Below, one piece after another: positions 45,775 through 60,980 of a stretch of 64,000 bases of DNA. A program made the position numbers and the translations under genes. Position 1 is the stretch's first letter, and each line of letters opens with the position of its first letter. The stretch comes from Panax quinquefolius (taxonomy: Eukaryota > Streptophyta > Magnoliopsida > Apiales > Araliaceae): positions 46,753,117 to 46,817,116 of the forward strand of contig CM035173.1 in assembly GCA_020205615.1 (NCBI GenBank). The letters are read 5' to 3'. Under the pieces are notes generated by a model. The model saw only the letters and a list, made by a program, of their open reading frames with translations, searched no databases and was not told where the DNA came from.

Positions 45775-46490
45775 TAATGGGCAAATTTAGTTAGTATAAA
45801 ATCTATTTTGAATCAAAATAAACTCCTTTATTTTAATCCAAATTTAAATCAAAATAAAACTATTTTATTTTAATTTATCCTATTTTGAATAAAATAAACT
45901 ATTTTATTTTAATCAAAATCTTTAATCAAAATAAACTCCTTTATTTTAATTAATTATGGAATCCAATTCCATGTAAAAAAAAAAATTATTAAAGGAAACA
46001 CTTGATTTTCTTTCCTATTCACAAATAAACTCCTTTATTTTGAATAATATGAAATCTTATTTCATATTTAAATAAACTCATTTATTTAAGGAAATTAGGA
46101 TTCTCTTTCCTATTCACAAATAAACTCCTTTATTTTGAATAATATAAAATCATATTTTATATCTAAATAAACTCCTTTATTTAAGGAAATTAGGATTCTC
46201 TTTCCTATTCACAAATAAACTCCTTTATTTTGAATAATATGAAATCTTATTTCATATCTAAACAAACTCCTTTATTTAAGAAAGATGGATTTACTTCCTA
46301 TTCACAAATAAACTCCTTTATTTTAGAAAAATAAAATCCAATTTCAACTCCAATTAGTTATCATGGAATCCAATTCCAACTCTAATTAGTTAGCATGAAA
46401 TTCTAATTTTAAAATTAAAATAAATCCTTTTATTTTAAGATTAAAATAAACCTTTTATTTTAAAATTAAAATAAATATTTTATTTTAATT
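45775..46490. repeat. AATAAACTCCTTTATTT minisatellite, unit 1
   Basis: Same layout as in unit 0; 95-bp core units start at about 46,015. Confidence 0.88.
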
Positions 46491-46492
46491 AT

Positions 46493-46497
<5 letters not shown>

Positions 46498-46560
<63 letters not shown>

Positions 46561-46614
46561 AATATAATATATATATATATATATATATCATATATATATA
46601 TATATAATATATAA
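46498..46614. repeat. (TA)n tract, unit 1
   Basis: A pure AT run of about 54 bp followed by interrupted TA sequence. Confidence 0.9.
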
Positions 46615-46666
46615 TATATTTGATATAGTAATCCTTTATTTTCTTTCTTAGTGCCTTGCATCAAAT

Positions 46667-48542
46667 TATTAGGTTTGTAATATTCATGAAGCCTATGATC
46701 AAATTGCAAAAAAAATAAGCGGAAGCGTGTAAAAATCGAGTTTTAAAATTTACAAACCATATACGGATCACCCTTTATGCACAATTATTAATTAAGCGAA
46801 AAAAGATATGAAGAATAAAATCATACCCTTGAAGATCGAGCTTCCTCGGTACAAGTTCACCTCCAAATCCTTTTCGCGTTCAACTTGAATCCACCGGGTT
46901 TGGTTCCTTCCTTTGATCGGCGTTAGCCACCCAAGTGTTTGGCCTCAGGGGTGATCCACCGAGGAAAAATAAAGAATTCAAGAAGATGGGTATTTGGCTA
47001 AACCCTAGTTTTTTATCTCTATAGAAAAGGCGTACTCTCCAACAAATTGGAATTATTCGTATGTTGTAAAAAAGTCAACCCCCATATACCATAATAAGAC
47101 TCCTCTTATTTATAGATGTGGGCAAACCTTAACAATTAAAATTGGGTTTTATTTAATTAATTAAATTCTTTTAATTAATTGGGCTCCCCTAATCTTATTA
47201 GGGATAATTAATTAAACTCCTTTAATTAATTTTCCTTCCTAATCAATTAGGAATAAATGAAAGTACTTATATTAAATTAATTCCTAAACTCTTTTAGAAA
47301 TTAAAATAATAATAATTGTAATAATATTAATAAGACTCCTCTTATTAATTTATATTTAATATTTCTAAAATATTAAATAATAAATATTAAGCTATTTAAT
47401 TTATTCTATCACCATAGATTAAATTAAATATACATAACTATATATTATTACGATTATGCCATTAACTTCTTAAATAATTATTCTTCCTTTTTATGGTGTG
47501 ACCCTTTAGGTTCTCCATATTAATAGGTTGTGAATAAATCAATTAGAACAATTCTAATCTTATTTAAATAAATAAATTAAACAATTAATTTATTTAAATA
47601 AATAATATTTATTCTCTGATAGGGATAAGCCTCCCTAGCGATCAGCGACTTTTCGGATAATATAGATTTCAACATTAATCATTAAAGAACCTTTGAGTAA
47701 ATAGTTACCGTACTGATCAATCCTTCCACCATCTGATGTCCCAATTAAATATAAGACATGGAATTCTTTGTCAAGTCTTATTTTATTTAATTATATGTAT
47801 TTCGACTCTTAAATGCCTGACTCAAATAATGCAAATTAGAAACTCCTTTCTAATTTCATTACGCCTTAACCGAGGACTCTTTGGGTTGTCATTTATCGAA
47901 TCACATAGGACATTTCTCTTCTTTTATTAGAAGTGGTAGATTCTTTATTGATCATACATTATCTCCATATACAACTTATTATACCCAAGCATACCCTTTG
48001 ATATACCCTAAGGGTCTTAAGGAATAAGTCAAAGTATAACTCATCATACACAAGAATACTATGATGATCTCAAGTCAAGGATTACTTGTACTACTATCTC
48101 TGAGAATTCCTATTGACGGTGCAAATAAAACTCCATTAGGTATTCCTTAGCGAGCCACGTTCGGTGAACTTATTCTCTAATAAGCACCTACATACTTGCT
48201 TTAGTGTCTCCACACAAATGATCATGAGATCAATCATCCTCATCGATGAGCAAACAGCGTATGTACCCGATCTATCGGATTCACTAATCCCCGATTTAGT
48301 AATCAATGATTGGGAACTATTTTAGTTTTAAGCTTTCTAAGAATTTAGATCTCATTAGAATGATCATCATCATTATTCTAAAAGCATTGCTTAAAACTAT
48401 GGGTTTATCACATATTATAAAAAGCGACATCATGTAGATAATTAAAAGCCTTTAATAAATTAATACTTTTTATTAATAAATGAATAAGATTGTTACAAAG
48501 TATATGCTTTATCATCAAACATGATTGGCTTGTGTGCATACT
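46667..48542 (-). repeat. Copia LTR2
   Basis: 1,876 bp, aligned end to end with LTR1. The plus-sense start is TATTAGG (TG to TA) and the primer site next to it is unrecognisable, so this LTR could not prime reverse transcription. Confidence 0.87.
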
Positions 48543-48613
48543 ACTTTCAATCTCCCACTTGCACTAAAACCCGATCGTCATGGTATCTCATACTCTTCTT
48601 CTCTAAGTGGCGA

Positions 48614-50860
48614 TTATCCTGCTTTGTTGGATAAGCTTTAGTTAATGGATATGTAATGTTGTTCTTGAGAGTCCACTATCTCTATAGTGATTTCCCATCT
48701 TTCGATGATTCTAATAATCAAATGAAAGTGCCACAACACATGTTTAGATCCAAGATGAGACTTAGGAACTATTCCTAGTTACGTAATGAACTTTTAATCC
48801 AAACAATCAACTTGCGACTTCATTTATAGCTATATACTTTGTCTTTATCACTAAACCGACAACTCTTTCTTTGTTTGGAACCTTTCAATTCAACGCACCT
48901 TTGTTGAGATAACGCTTTACCTTAAAGTGGATTTTTCATCATCTTAGTGCATGCGAAAAACTTGAGTGCATTAAGCCCTCTAGTTTTAATTTAGACCCAC
49001 CATGAATATGATCACATCCTTAGTCTTGGGTTAAGCACTTTAAGATGTTTTCAGCGACTCATAGTGAACTTCTCCATAATATGGTGATCGACATCGGGTC
49101 TCGTATATTTCATTGCATACATGATTGTCACTCATGCGACCTCTCTTTTTTCGAGAGTCTGTGGGGACTATTAAGAGAGATACACTCCATAGCTCATCGA
49201 CATGAGACATCTCTTGGAGTTTGCCATGCTAAGCGACTTTAGCATCAAATGAATATATCGTTCCTTGGGTTAAGTCGAGCATCCTCTTAAATCTATCTAT
49301 ATAGATTTATATCCCCAATTAAGATACTCTTCCCAAATCATTCATGGAGGAATGTTTGAACAACTTTATCTTTCTTGATTGTAGCATTGGTATGTCATTC
49401 CTTATCATAGTAGTATATCAACATATAATACTAGGAATGTCACGATGCTCCCATGACGACCCTTTTGTACACACTAGGTTCATTCTTATTTTTGATAAAA
49501 TCAAACTCTTTTGATTGCCTCATCGAATGTTCCATATTTGAAACTTGCTTCAATCATTTCTCATGAGTGTCTACAACACTTACCTCATCGTATATAAGCT
49601 GGATCATCATCTTCTATGATGTACCTCATCATCATCATCTATGATGAATCCATACCTCTAGGTATCTTTGGTACTATTCGATTTCTGATTGGTTGTGGTA
49701 TAATAGAATTACATCTGAGGTTCCTCTTATTTGACTTATAGTATTTTGTGGTTCTTGAACTCTTCAAGATCTATTATCCTCCCACTAGCCCTTCAATGAT
49801 AAACACCTTTATCTTAGAAGGAAGGCGTGTTTCATAACAAACACCTTTTGCTAAGTAGGGATTATAGAACATATACCTAAACTTACTTTAGGATGTCCCA
49901 CAAATCTGTACTTGTCAAATCTTGTCCCAAGCTTATCCTTTGAAACCTTTTCACATAAGTTGGACAACCCCTTATCTTAACATACTTAAGATTAGGAATC
50001 CTCCACATCCATAACTTTTATGGAGTCTTGAAATTTGGATTTTGAGGTTACCTTTTCGTAGAATGTCTGACCATTTCTAGGACATGATCCTAGAAGGATC
50101 TTTGGAATGTCGGTAAAATCATTATGGGTAGCACCATGTCCAACAAGGTACGATTTTTCCTTTCGGATACATCAATCAATTATTGCGTATCGGGAGGTGT
50201 CCATTATGAGAAAACCATTTGAGATGATCTAGAAACTTATTGCACAAGTATTTATTCCTTGATCTAATCAAAGAATCTTAATACTTTGCCAATTTGTTTC
50301 ACTTTTGAATTCTTTGAACCTTTCAAATAATTCACACTTGTATTCAACAAATACATACATTGACTCTTTGAATGATCATCTCCTTTTCTTATACTAATTT
50401 GTTCAATATGCAAAATTATTTTCACGTAAGTCAGTATACAAAATTTATTAAGTAATATTCGGTTCTATACAAAACATTATTATTATAAATAGAACAACAA
50501 TTGTTCTTAATTATAATACCAAAGATTTCATTGTCCATGATAAAATGGAAATAATATTTTTAACAAAGCTGGAATCTGATAACAACTTATTGACTTAATA
50601 GATTTGCCCGTAGGCATTGCTAAACTATAAGTTTCTATGGCTAATATGGCAACCTTTGCTACATTTCCCACATAGGATTACTTATATTTGTTTAGCTTTC
50701 TACTTGCTTGGTCCTTCATAAATCTATATTTATGATAACCAAAATCGGTATCAATACCCAAGTAGAACCTTGACTTAAGAAAATTTATTTTAAATCATGA
50801 ACAAATTGTATTTATAACAGAAACTTCACTAAGCTTCTTTGGTTAGCCTCTCTGCGAATG
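48614..50860 (-). pseudogene. Copia pol remnants, unit 2
   Basis: Same remnants as unit 1 at matching offsets: the protease and NIISI stretch near 50,360-50,690, the integrase end near 49,940-50,060, and LVLYVDIL-like codons at 49,412-49,434. No frame is longer than about 80 codons. Confidence 0.75.
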
Positions 50861-51633
50861 CTTCTCATGATTTCTTTCGGTGTCGGGCTTATTGCGGTGG
50901 AAGCAAACTCCTTTGCTATCCGTATCAGTTTTGTTCTTATTATCCTTTGTTTATGCCTTTCTATTTACCTTCTTTGAATCGTTCTTCTTTTAGGAAGATC
51001 CTTTGGCCCCTACCGGTAAGACTTGATCTTTCTTGGTTGGAAAGTGACTCTCGACATTTTTCAATATGTTAAGCAAAATCGGTGAGGTGATATCTAGCTT
51101 GTTCATATGAAAAATTCACAACAATTGTGAAAGGAGTTAGGGAGTGAGTGCGAGATCAAATCTTGGCTCAACTCTCCATCCATGACAAAACTTCGTTGTC
51201 TAATTGATCAATCAAATTGATTATGTTAAGAACTTTTTTTATGCATCTTTATAGTGCCATTGGCCATTCTAGATCGGAAGAGCTCCTTAGATGTCGATAT
51301 CTATCGGTCCTACTTTCCTCACCATCAACTACTTGATGTGCGGGAATATAGTAGGAGCATCCATAGTTTCATCTTGTATTTGAAGCTCGTTACTCGTGGA
51401 TCTTGAGCATGATGCATTGAGCCATTGTGCATCATCTTGCCACTTTCTAAAAGTAGCAATCTCTTCCTCGGAGGCATTATGCGCAACCATTTGCGGGGAT
51501 AGGCGTATTAAGGACATAAGATAGCTTTTGACTATGAGAACTATTCTCAAATTCCTTAACCAATCAGTTTAATTTGATTGCGGTTAATTTAGCATCTAAT
51601 ATGCTTCATGATGATGATAGTAATTTTAGACAT
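50860..51633 (-). pseudogene. Copia gag, unit 2
   Basis: ATG at 51,631-51,633. The frame 51,550-51,329 begins MRIVLIVKSYLMSLI after a frameshift relative to unit 1 and recovers NASEEEIATFRKWQDDAQ. Confidence 0.8.
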
Positions 51634-51835
51634 TGTAAAATTTTGTAAATGAATTTGTAATTAACAACATTTTAACATACATTCTTTTATTAATTACCAA
51701 AATAAATTAGGTCTTGTTTTAAATTGGTATCTCCACTATTTTCTTCAAACTATATTACCCTCACTTATATAGTTGGCAAAATCTAATTAAAGATTTGCTA
51801 GTGAGAATAAGGATCCCATTTCAAATGTATATAGC

Positions 51836-52130
51836 CTTGTGGTGACACAACAAACTATATATAAATAAATAGGTAGACAACTTTTGTCAATTACATCAAC
51901 TATCTGACTCCTTTTCTTTTGCCTCTTAGATTATTTTGATCAGTGGTGGCACATCCGAATCAAAATTATCCAAGTTAAGTCGACCTAGCACTCCATATAT
52001 TCAAAAAAAGAAAAATATCATCCTTGTGGTGACACAACAAAACAATATTGTTCAATTTTCTTTATAAGCATCAAATGTGATAAATTAACATCTTAAATAC
52101 TTAATACTTGCCTTGTGGTGACACAACAAA
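51836..52130. repeat. triple CTTGTGGTGACACAACAAA motif, unit 2
   Basis: Motifs start at about 51,836, 52,023 and 52,112, with nearly the same spacing as in unit 1. Confidence 0.88.
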
Positions 52131-52854
52131 CTCATATTAAATATTTAATACTCTATTAATTTTATCATGCTAGAAAGCGACGTTCGATATTCCAAATATC
52201 TTTGAGCGCTTAGGACTTAATATAAAAATTGAGGGGTTTGTTATTAATTTGTCTCATCTTGTTTAGTAGCGCATGCACATATATATATAAAATACGCGTC
52301 GTATTAATGAACATGCGAAGCATGTTTGCATAATATATAATATATATAGTATAAGCATGCACATATAGAATACTATATTCTACGGATTGATTATGGACTT
52401 TTATTCTAGTTTGGTTCACTAGAGCCACCAAGTGAACCAAAAGGTCAAACTCCTAGGGGTGCGAGAAATAATATTTAAATATAACTATTACATTTAAACT
52501 TAGGGCTCCATTACAAGCGGGTCTTCAAAGCGCTCCTTGCTCCTTGATCTCAATTTTTCAAAATTAATTCTAACTATTCCTATTACAAAACTATTTAAAA
52601 TAAATAGAAACCTTGATCGTGATCGAGGGAAAGTACATAGGAGGAGATAGAATTTACATTAAGAAAAAATTTAGAAGGCAGTCTGTGAGACCCCATTTAA
52701 TAAAACCCATACATTCATGCATCAACTAAAATAAAATCAATCACATTGGTCGATAGTCCATAATCAATCCCATTTATTATCATACACATCATCATATGCA
52801 TCGATAAATAACATTCATCTTATGAATAATAAACATTTAATATATATATTGATA

Positions 52855-53585
52855 TCATTTAATGGGCAAATTTAGTTAGTATAAAATCTAATTTTGAATC
52901 AAAATAAACTCCTTTATTTTAATCAAATTTAAATCAAAATAAAACTATTTTATTTTAATTTATCCAATTTTGAATAAAATAAACTATTTTATTTTAATCA
53001 AAATCTTTAATCAAAATAAACTCCTTTATTTTTTAATTAATTATGGAATCGATTCAATTAATTATGAAAAAAAAATCCTTTATTAAAGGAAACACGGATT
53101 TTCTTTCCTATTCACAAATAAACTCCTTTATTTTGAATAATATGAAATCTTATTTCATATTTAAATAAACTCCTTTATTTAAGGAAATAGGATTCTCTTT
53201 CTATTCACAAATAAACTCCTTTATTTTGAATAATATGAAATCTTATTTTCATATCTAAATAAACTCCTTTATTTAAGGAAATTAGGATTCTCTTTCTATT
53301 CACAAATAAACTCTTTTATTTTGAATAATATGAAATCTTATTTCATATCTAAATAAACTCCTTTATTTAAGGAAAGATGAATTCAATTTCTATTCAATTA
53401 GTTATTATTTTAGAAAAATAAAATCCAATTTCAACTCCAATTAGTTATCATGAAAATTCCAACTTTAATTAGTTATTAATGAAACTTTTATTTTAAAAAA
53501 TTAAAATAAACTTTTTATTTTTTAAAATTAAAATAAACTTTTTTTATTTTAAATTATAAAATAAAATAAATTTTATTTTATATTA

Positions 53586-53590
<5 letters not shown>
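52855..53590. repeat. AATAAACTCCTTTATTT minisatellite, unit 2
   Basis: Core units start at about 53,108; the last unit is more diverged than in units 0 and 1. Confidence 0.87.
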
Positions 53591-53740
<150 letters not shown>

Positions 53741-53766
53741 CATATATATAAAGTTATATATAATAA

Positions 53767-53797
<31 letters not shown>

Positions 53798-53850
53798 ATA
53801 CTTATATATACGTTATATACTGATTATATATACAAGGATAATTGGTTTTT

Positions 53851-55723
53851 TGTTAGGTTTGTAATATTCAAAGCTTGATCAAATTGCAAAAATAAGCGGA
53901 AGCGTGTAAAAATCGAGTTTAAAAATTTTACAAACCATATATACGGATCACCCTTTATGCACAATTATTAATTAAGCGAAAAGATAAAGAATAAAATCAT
54001 ACCCTTGAAGATCGAGAGCTCCTCGGTACAAGTTCACCTCAAATCCTTTTCGCGTTCAACTTGAATCCACGGGTTTGGTTCCTTCCTTTGATCGGCGTTA
54101 GCCACCCAAGTGTTTGGCCTCTAGAGGTGATCCACGAGGAAGAATAAAAATTGAAGAAGATGGGTGGTTGGCTAAACCCTAGTTTTTCTATCTCTATAGA
54201 AAAAGGCGTACTCTCAACAAATTGGAATTATTACGTATGTTAAAAAAAATCGACAATACCACCGATAATAAGACTCCTCTTATTTATAAAGATGTCAAGT
54301 AACCCACCTTAAAATTAAATTGGGTTTTATTTAATTAATTAAATTCTTTTAATTAATTGGGCTCCCTAATCTTATTAGGGATAATTAATTAAACTCCTTT
54401 AATTAATTTTCCTTCTAATCTATTAGGAATAAATGAAGTACTTATATTAAATTAATTCCTAAACTCTTTTAGAAATTAAAAAATAATAATAATTGTAATA
54501 ATATTAATAAGACTCCTCTTATTAATTTATATTTAATATTTCTAAAATATTAAATAATAAATATTAAGCTATTTAATTTATTCTATCACCATAGATTAAA
54601 TTAAATATATAACTATATTATTACGATTATGCCATTAACTTCTTAAATAATTATTCTTCCTTTTATGGTGTGACCCTTTAGGTTCTCCATATTATTAATA
54701 GGTTGTGAATAAATCAATTAGAACAATTCTAATCTTATTTAAATAAATAAATTAAACAATTAATTTATTTAAATAAATAATATTTATTCTCTGATAGGGA
54801 TAAGCCTCCTAGCGATCAGCGACTTTCCGGATAATATAGATTTCAACATTAATCATTAAAAGAACCTTTGAGTAAATAATTCTTGCAAATACAATTCAAT
54901 CCTTCCACCATCTGATGTCCCGATTAAATATAAGGCATGGAATTCTTTGTCGAGTCTTATTTTATTTAATTATATGTATTTCGATCTCTTAAATGCCTGA
55001 CTCAAATAATGCAAATTAGAAACTCCTTTCTAATTTCATTACGCCTTAACCGAGGACTCTTTGGGTTGTCATTTATCGAATCACATAGGACATTTCTCTT
55101 CTTTTTTAGAAGTGGTAGATTCTTTATTGATCATACATTATCTCCGTATACAACTTATTATACCCAAGCATACCCTTTGATATACCTAAGGGTCTTAAGG
55201 AATAAGTCAAAAAGTATAACTCATCATACAGAAGATACTATGATGATCTCAAGTCGAGGATCACTTGTCTACTACTATCACTCTGAGAATTCTATTGACG
55301 GGCAAATAAAACTCCATTAGGTATTCCTTAGCGAGCCACGTTCGGTGAACTTATTCTCTAATAAGCACCTACATTACTTGCTTTAGTGTCTCCACACAAA
55401 TGATCGTGAGATCAATCATCCTCATCGATGAGCAAGCAGCGTATGTACCCGATCTATCGGATTCACTAATCCCCGATTTAGTAATCAATGATTGGGAACT
55501 ATTTTAGTTTTAAGCTTTCTAAAATTTAGATCTCATTAGAATGATCATCATCATTATTCTAAAAGCATTGCTTAAAACTATGGGTTTATCACATATTATA
55601 AAAGCGACATCATGTAGATAATTAAAAGCCTTTAATAAATTAATACTTTTTATTAATAAATGAATAAGATTATTTACAAAGTATATGCTTTATCATCAAA
55701 CATGATTGGCTTGTGTGCATACT
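53851..55723 (-). repeat. Copia LTR3
   Basis: 1,873 bp with TGTTAGG at its plus-sense start. The adjacent primer site is lost (AATTGGTTTTT instead). Confidence 0.87.
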
Positions 55724-55793
55724 ACTTTCAATCTCCCACTTGCACTAAAACCCCGATCGTCGTGGTATCTCATACTCTTCTTCTCTAAGTGGC

Positions 55794-58035
55794 GATTATC
55801 CTGCTTTGTTGGATAAGCTTTAGTTAATGGATATGTAATGTTGTTCATGAGAGTCCACTATCTCTATAGTGATTTCCCATCTTCGATGATTCTAATAATC
55901 AAATGAAAGTGCCCTGACACATGTTTAGATCAAGATGAGACTTAGGAACTATTCTAGTTACGTAATGAACTTTTAATCCAAACAATCAACTTGCGACTTC
56001 ATTTATAGCTATATACTTTGTCTTTATCACTAAACCGGACAACTCTTTCTTTGTTTGGAACCTTTCAATTCTTTGCACCCTTTGTTCGAGATAACGCTTT
56101 ACCTTAAAGTGGATTTTTTACGTCATCTTAGTGCATGCGAAAAACTTGAGTGCATTAAGCCCTCTAGTTTTAATTTAGACCCACCATGAATATGATCACA
56201 TCCTTAGTCTTGGGTTAAGCACTTTAAGATGTTTTTCAGCGACTCGTAGTGAACTTCTCGAATAATATGGTGATCGACATCGGGTCTCGTACATTTCATT
56301 GCATACATGATTGTCACTCATGCGACCTCTCTTTTTTTAGAGTCTGTGGGGACTATTAAAGAGATACACTCCATAGCTCATCGACATGAGACATCTCTTG
56401 GAGTTTGCCATGCTAAGCGACTTTAGCATCAAATGAATATCGTTCCTTGGGTTAAGTCGAGCATCCTCTTAAATCTATCTATATAGATTTATATCCCCTG
56501 ATTAAGATACTCTTCCCAAATCATTCATGGAGGAATGTTTGAACAACTTTATCTTTCTTGATTGTAGCATTGGTATGTCATTCCTTATCAAGTAGTATAT
56601 CAACATATAATACTAGGAATGTCACGGCGCTCCCTTGACCCTTTTGTACACACTAGGTTCATTCTTATTTTTGATAAAATCAAACTCTTTTGATTGCCTC
56701 ATCAAAGCGAATGTTCCATATTTGAGAAACTTCTTGATCATTTTCTATGATACACAACTTACCTCATCGTATCTGGATCATCATGATGATGTGTACCTCA
56801 TCATCATCATCTATGATGAATCCATACCTCTAGGTATCTTGGTACTATTCAGTTTTCTGATTTGTTTTGTGGTATAATGGAGGTACATCTCTGAGGTTCC
56901 TCTTATTTGACTTATAGTGTTTTGTGGTTCTTGAACTCTTCAAGATCTATTATCCTCCACTAGCCCCTTTAATGATAAACACCTTTATCTTAGAAGCGGC
57001 GTGTTTCATAACAAACACCTTTTTGCTAAGTAGGATTATAGAACATATACCCTAAACTTACTTTAGGATGTCCCACAAATCTGTACTTGTCAAATCTTGT
57101 CCCAAGCTTATCCTTTGAAACCTTTTCACATAAGTTGGACAACCCCTTATCTTAACATACTTAAGATTAGGAATCCTCCACATCCATAACTTTTATGGAG
57201 TCTTGGGTTTGGATTTTGAGGTTACCTTTTTCGTGAATATCGACCATTTCTAGGACATGATCCGAGAAGGATCTTTGGAATGTCGGTAAAATCATTATGG
57301 ACCGCACCATGTCCAACAAGGTGCGATTTTTCCTTTCGGATACATCAATCAATTATTGCGTATCGGGAGGTGTCCATTATGAGAAAACCATTTGAGATGA
57401 TCTAGAAACTTATTGCACAAGTATTTATTCCTTGATCTAATCAAAGAATCTTAATACTTTGCCAATTTGTTTCACTTTTGAATTCTTTGAACCTTTGAAT
57501 AATTCACACTTGTATTCAACAAATACATACATTGACTCTTTGAATGATCATCTCCTTTTCTTATACTAATTTGTTCGATTTGCAAAATTATTTTTCATGT
57601 AAGTCAGTATACAAAATTTATTAAGTAATATTCGGTTCTATACAAAACATTATTATTATAAATAGAACAACAATTGTTCTTAATTATAATACCAAAGATT
57701 TCATTGTCCAATGATAAAATGGAAATAATATTTTTAACAAGAAGCTGGAATCTGATAACAACTTATTGACTTAATAGATTTGCCGTAGGCATTGCTAAAC
57801 TATAAGTTTCTATGGCTAATATGGCAACCTTTGCTTCATTTTCCACACATAGGATTACTTATATTTGTTTAGCTTTCTACTTACCTTGGTCCTTCATAAA
57901 TCTATATTTATGATAACCAAAATCGGTATCAATACCCAGTAGAACCTTGACTTAAAGAAAAATTATTTTAAATCATGAACAAATTTGTATTTATGTAGAA
58001 ACTTCACTAAGCTTCTTTGGTTAGCCTCTGCAAGA
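55794..58035 (-). pseudogene. Copia pol remnants, unit 3
   Basis: The integrase frame 57,352-57,167 reads DVSERKNRTLLDMVRSIM, the conserved (N/D)GVAERRNRTLLDMVRSMM motif that surrounds the catalytic Glu of Copia integrases. Protease remnants (near 57,540-57,880) and the RT YVD codons (near 56,595-56,617) are at the same offsets as in the other units. Confidence 0.82.
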
Positions 58036-58807
58036 TGCTTCTCATGATTTCTTTCCGGTGTCGGGCTTATTGCGGTGGAAGCAAACTCCTTTCTATATCC
58101 GTATCAGTTTTGTTCTTATTATCCTTTGTTTTTGCCTTTCTATTTACCTTCTTTGAATCGTTCTTCTTTTGAGGAAGATCCTTTGGCCCCTACCGGTAAG
58201 ACTTGGTCTTTCTTGGTTGGAAAGTGACTCTCGACATTTTTCAATATGTTAAGCAAATCGGTGAAGGTGATATCTAGCTTGTTCATATGAAAAATTCACA
58301 ACAATTGTGAAAGAGTTAGGGAGTGAGTGCAAGATCAAATCTTGGCTCAACTCTCCATCCATGACAAAACTTCGTTGTCTAATTGATCAATCAAATTGAT
58401 TATGTTAAGAACTTTTTATGCATCTTTATAGTGCCATTGGCCATTCTAGATCGGAAGAGCTCCTTAGATGTCGATATCTATCGGTCCTACTTTCCTCACC
58501 ATCGACTACTTGATGTGCGGGAATATAGTAGGAGCATCCATAGTTTCATCTTGTGTTGAAGCTCGTTACTCGTGGATGCGAGCATGATGCATTGAGCCAT
58601 TGTGCATCATCTTGCCACTTTCTAAAAGTAGCAATCTCTTCCTCGGAGGCATTTATGCGCAACCCATTGCGAGGGATAGGCGTATTAAGGACATAAGATA
58701 GCTTTTCGACTATGAGAACTATTCTCAAATTCCTTAACCAATCCAGTTTAATTGATTGCGGTTAATTTAGCATCTAATATGCCCTTGATGATAGTAATTT
58801 TAGACAT
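58035..58807 (-). pseudogene. Copia gag, unit 3
   Basis: ATG at 58,805-58,807; the frame 58,728-58,546 reads MRIVLIVEKLSYVLNTPIPR and then EEEIATFRKWQDDAQ. A frameshift near 58,665 breaks the domain. Confidence 0.82.
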
Positions 58808-59010
58808 TGTAAAATTACGTAAATGAATTTGTAATTAACAACATTTTAACATACATTCTTTTATTAATTACCAAAATAAATTAGGTCTTGTTTTAAATTG
58901 GTATCTCCCACTATTTTCTTCAAACTATATTACCCTCACTTATATAGTTGGCAAAATCTAATTAAAGATTTGCTAGTGAGAATAAGGATCCCATTTCAAA
59001 TGTATATAGC

Positions 59011-59305
59011 CTTGTGGTGACACAACAAACTATATATAAATAAATAGGTAGACAACTTTTGTCGATTACATCAACTATCTGACTCCTTTTCTTTTGCCTC
59101 TTAGATTATTTTGATCAGTGGTGGCACATCAGAATCAAAATTATCAAGTTAAGTCGACCTAGCACTCCATATATTCAAAAAAAAAAAAAATATCATCCTT
59201 GTGGTGACCTGACAAAACAATATTGTTCAATTTTCTTTATAAGCATCAAATGTGATAAATTAACATCTTAAATACTTAATACTTGCCTTGTGGTGACACA
59301 ACAAA
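59011..59305. repeat. triple CTTGTGGTGACACAACAAA motif, unit 3
   Basis: Motifs start at about 59,011, 59,198 and 59,287. In the middle one ACA is replaced by CTG (59,209-59,211). Confidence 0.87.
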
Positions 59306-59442
59306 CTCATATTAAATATTTAATACTCTATTAATTTTATCATGCTAGAAAGCGACGTTCGATATTCAAATATCTTTGAGCGCTTAGGACTTAATATAAA
59401 AAATTGAGGGGTTTGTTATTAATTTGTCTCATCTTGTTTGTT

Positions 59443-59468
59443 TTATATATATATATATATATATATAA
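59443..59468. repeat. (TA)n microsatellite, unit 3 leader
   Basis: A TA run of about 12 units where units 1 and 2 have shorter ones (45,171-45,184 and 52,279-52,290). Confidence 0.85.
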
Positions 59469-60054
59469 ATCGCGTCGTATTAATGAACATGCGAAGCATG
59501 TTTGCATAATATATAATATATATAGTATAAGCATGCACATATAGAATACTATATTCTACGGATTGATTATGGACTTTTATTCTAGTTTGGTTCACTAGAG
59601 CCACCAAGTGAACCAAAAGGTTGAAGGCTCCCCAGGGGTGCGAGAAATAATATTTAAATATAACTATTACATTTAAACCGGGCTCCATTACAAGCGGGTC
59701 TTCAAAGCGCTCCTTGCTCCTTGATCTCCAATTTTCAAAATTAATTCTAACTATTCCTATTACAAAACTATTTAAAATAAATAGAAACCTTGATCGTGAT
59801 CGAGGGAAATACATAGGAGGAGATAGAATTTACATTAAGAAAAATTAGAGAAGGCAGTCTGTGAGACCCCATTTAATAAAACCCATACATTCATGCATCA
59901 ACTAAAATAAAATCAATCACATTGGTCGATAGTCCATAATCAATCCCATTTATTATCATACACATCATCATATGCATCGATAAATAACATTCATCTTATG
60001 AATAATAAACATTTAATATATATATTGATATCATTTAATGGGCAAATTTAGTTA

Positions 60055-60800
60055 GTATAAAATCTATTTTTGAATCAAAATAAACTCCTTTTTATTTTAA
60101 TCCAAATTTAAATCAAAATAAAACTATTTTATTTTAATTTATCCAATTTTGAATAAAATAAACTATTTTATTTTAATCAAAATCTTTAATCAAAATAAAC
60201 TCCTTTATTTTAATTAATTATGGAATCGATTCCATATATAAAAAAAAAATTTTCTTTCCTATTAAAATAAACTCCTTTATTTTAATTAATTATGAAATCT
60301 TAATTCATATTTAAAAAAATTAAAGGAAACACGGATATTCTTTTCTATTATTACAAATAAACTCTTTATTTTGAATAATATGAAATCTTATTTCATATTT
60401 AAATAAACTCCTTTATTTAAGGAAAATGGATTCTCTTTCTATTCACAAATAAACTCTTTTTTTTTTTGAATAATATAAAATCTTATTTCATATCTAAATA
60501 AACTCCTTTATTTAAGGAAATTAGGATTCTCTTTCTATTCACAAATAAACTCTTTTATTTTGAATAATATGAAATCTTATTTCATATCTAAATAAACTCC
60601 TTTATTTAAGGAAAGATGGAATCTATTTAAAACTTTAATTAGTTAAAATGGAATCAATTTCAACTCTAATTAGTTAGCATGAAATTTAATTTAAAATTCT
60701 AATTAGTTAGCATAATTTTAATTTTAAAATTAAAATAAACTTTTATTTTTTAATATTAAAATAAACTTTTTTTTAATTTTAAAATTAAAATAAATATTTA
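60055..60800. repeat. AATAAACTCCTTTATTT minisatellite, unit 3
   Basis: Same family as the other units, core units from about 60,343, with extra AATTAGTTAGCAT repeats at 60,630-60,715. Confidence 0.87.
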
Positions 60801-60815
60801 TTTAATATTAAAATA

Positions 60816-60980
<165 letters not shown>

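Larger units (their letters stand above)
41430..46666 (-). mobile_element. Copia internal 1
   Basis: 5,237 bp from the purine-rich tract (CTCCCACTTGC in plus sense, 41,440-41,450) to the end of LTR2. Leader 44,525-46,666, gag from ATG 44,524, pol remnants down to 41,450. From gag start to the LTR is only 3.1 kb, about 1 kb less than a normal Copia gag-pol, so pol has internal deletions as well as stops. Confidence 0.82.
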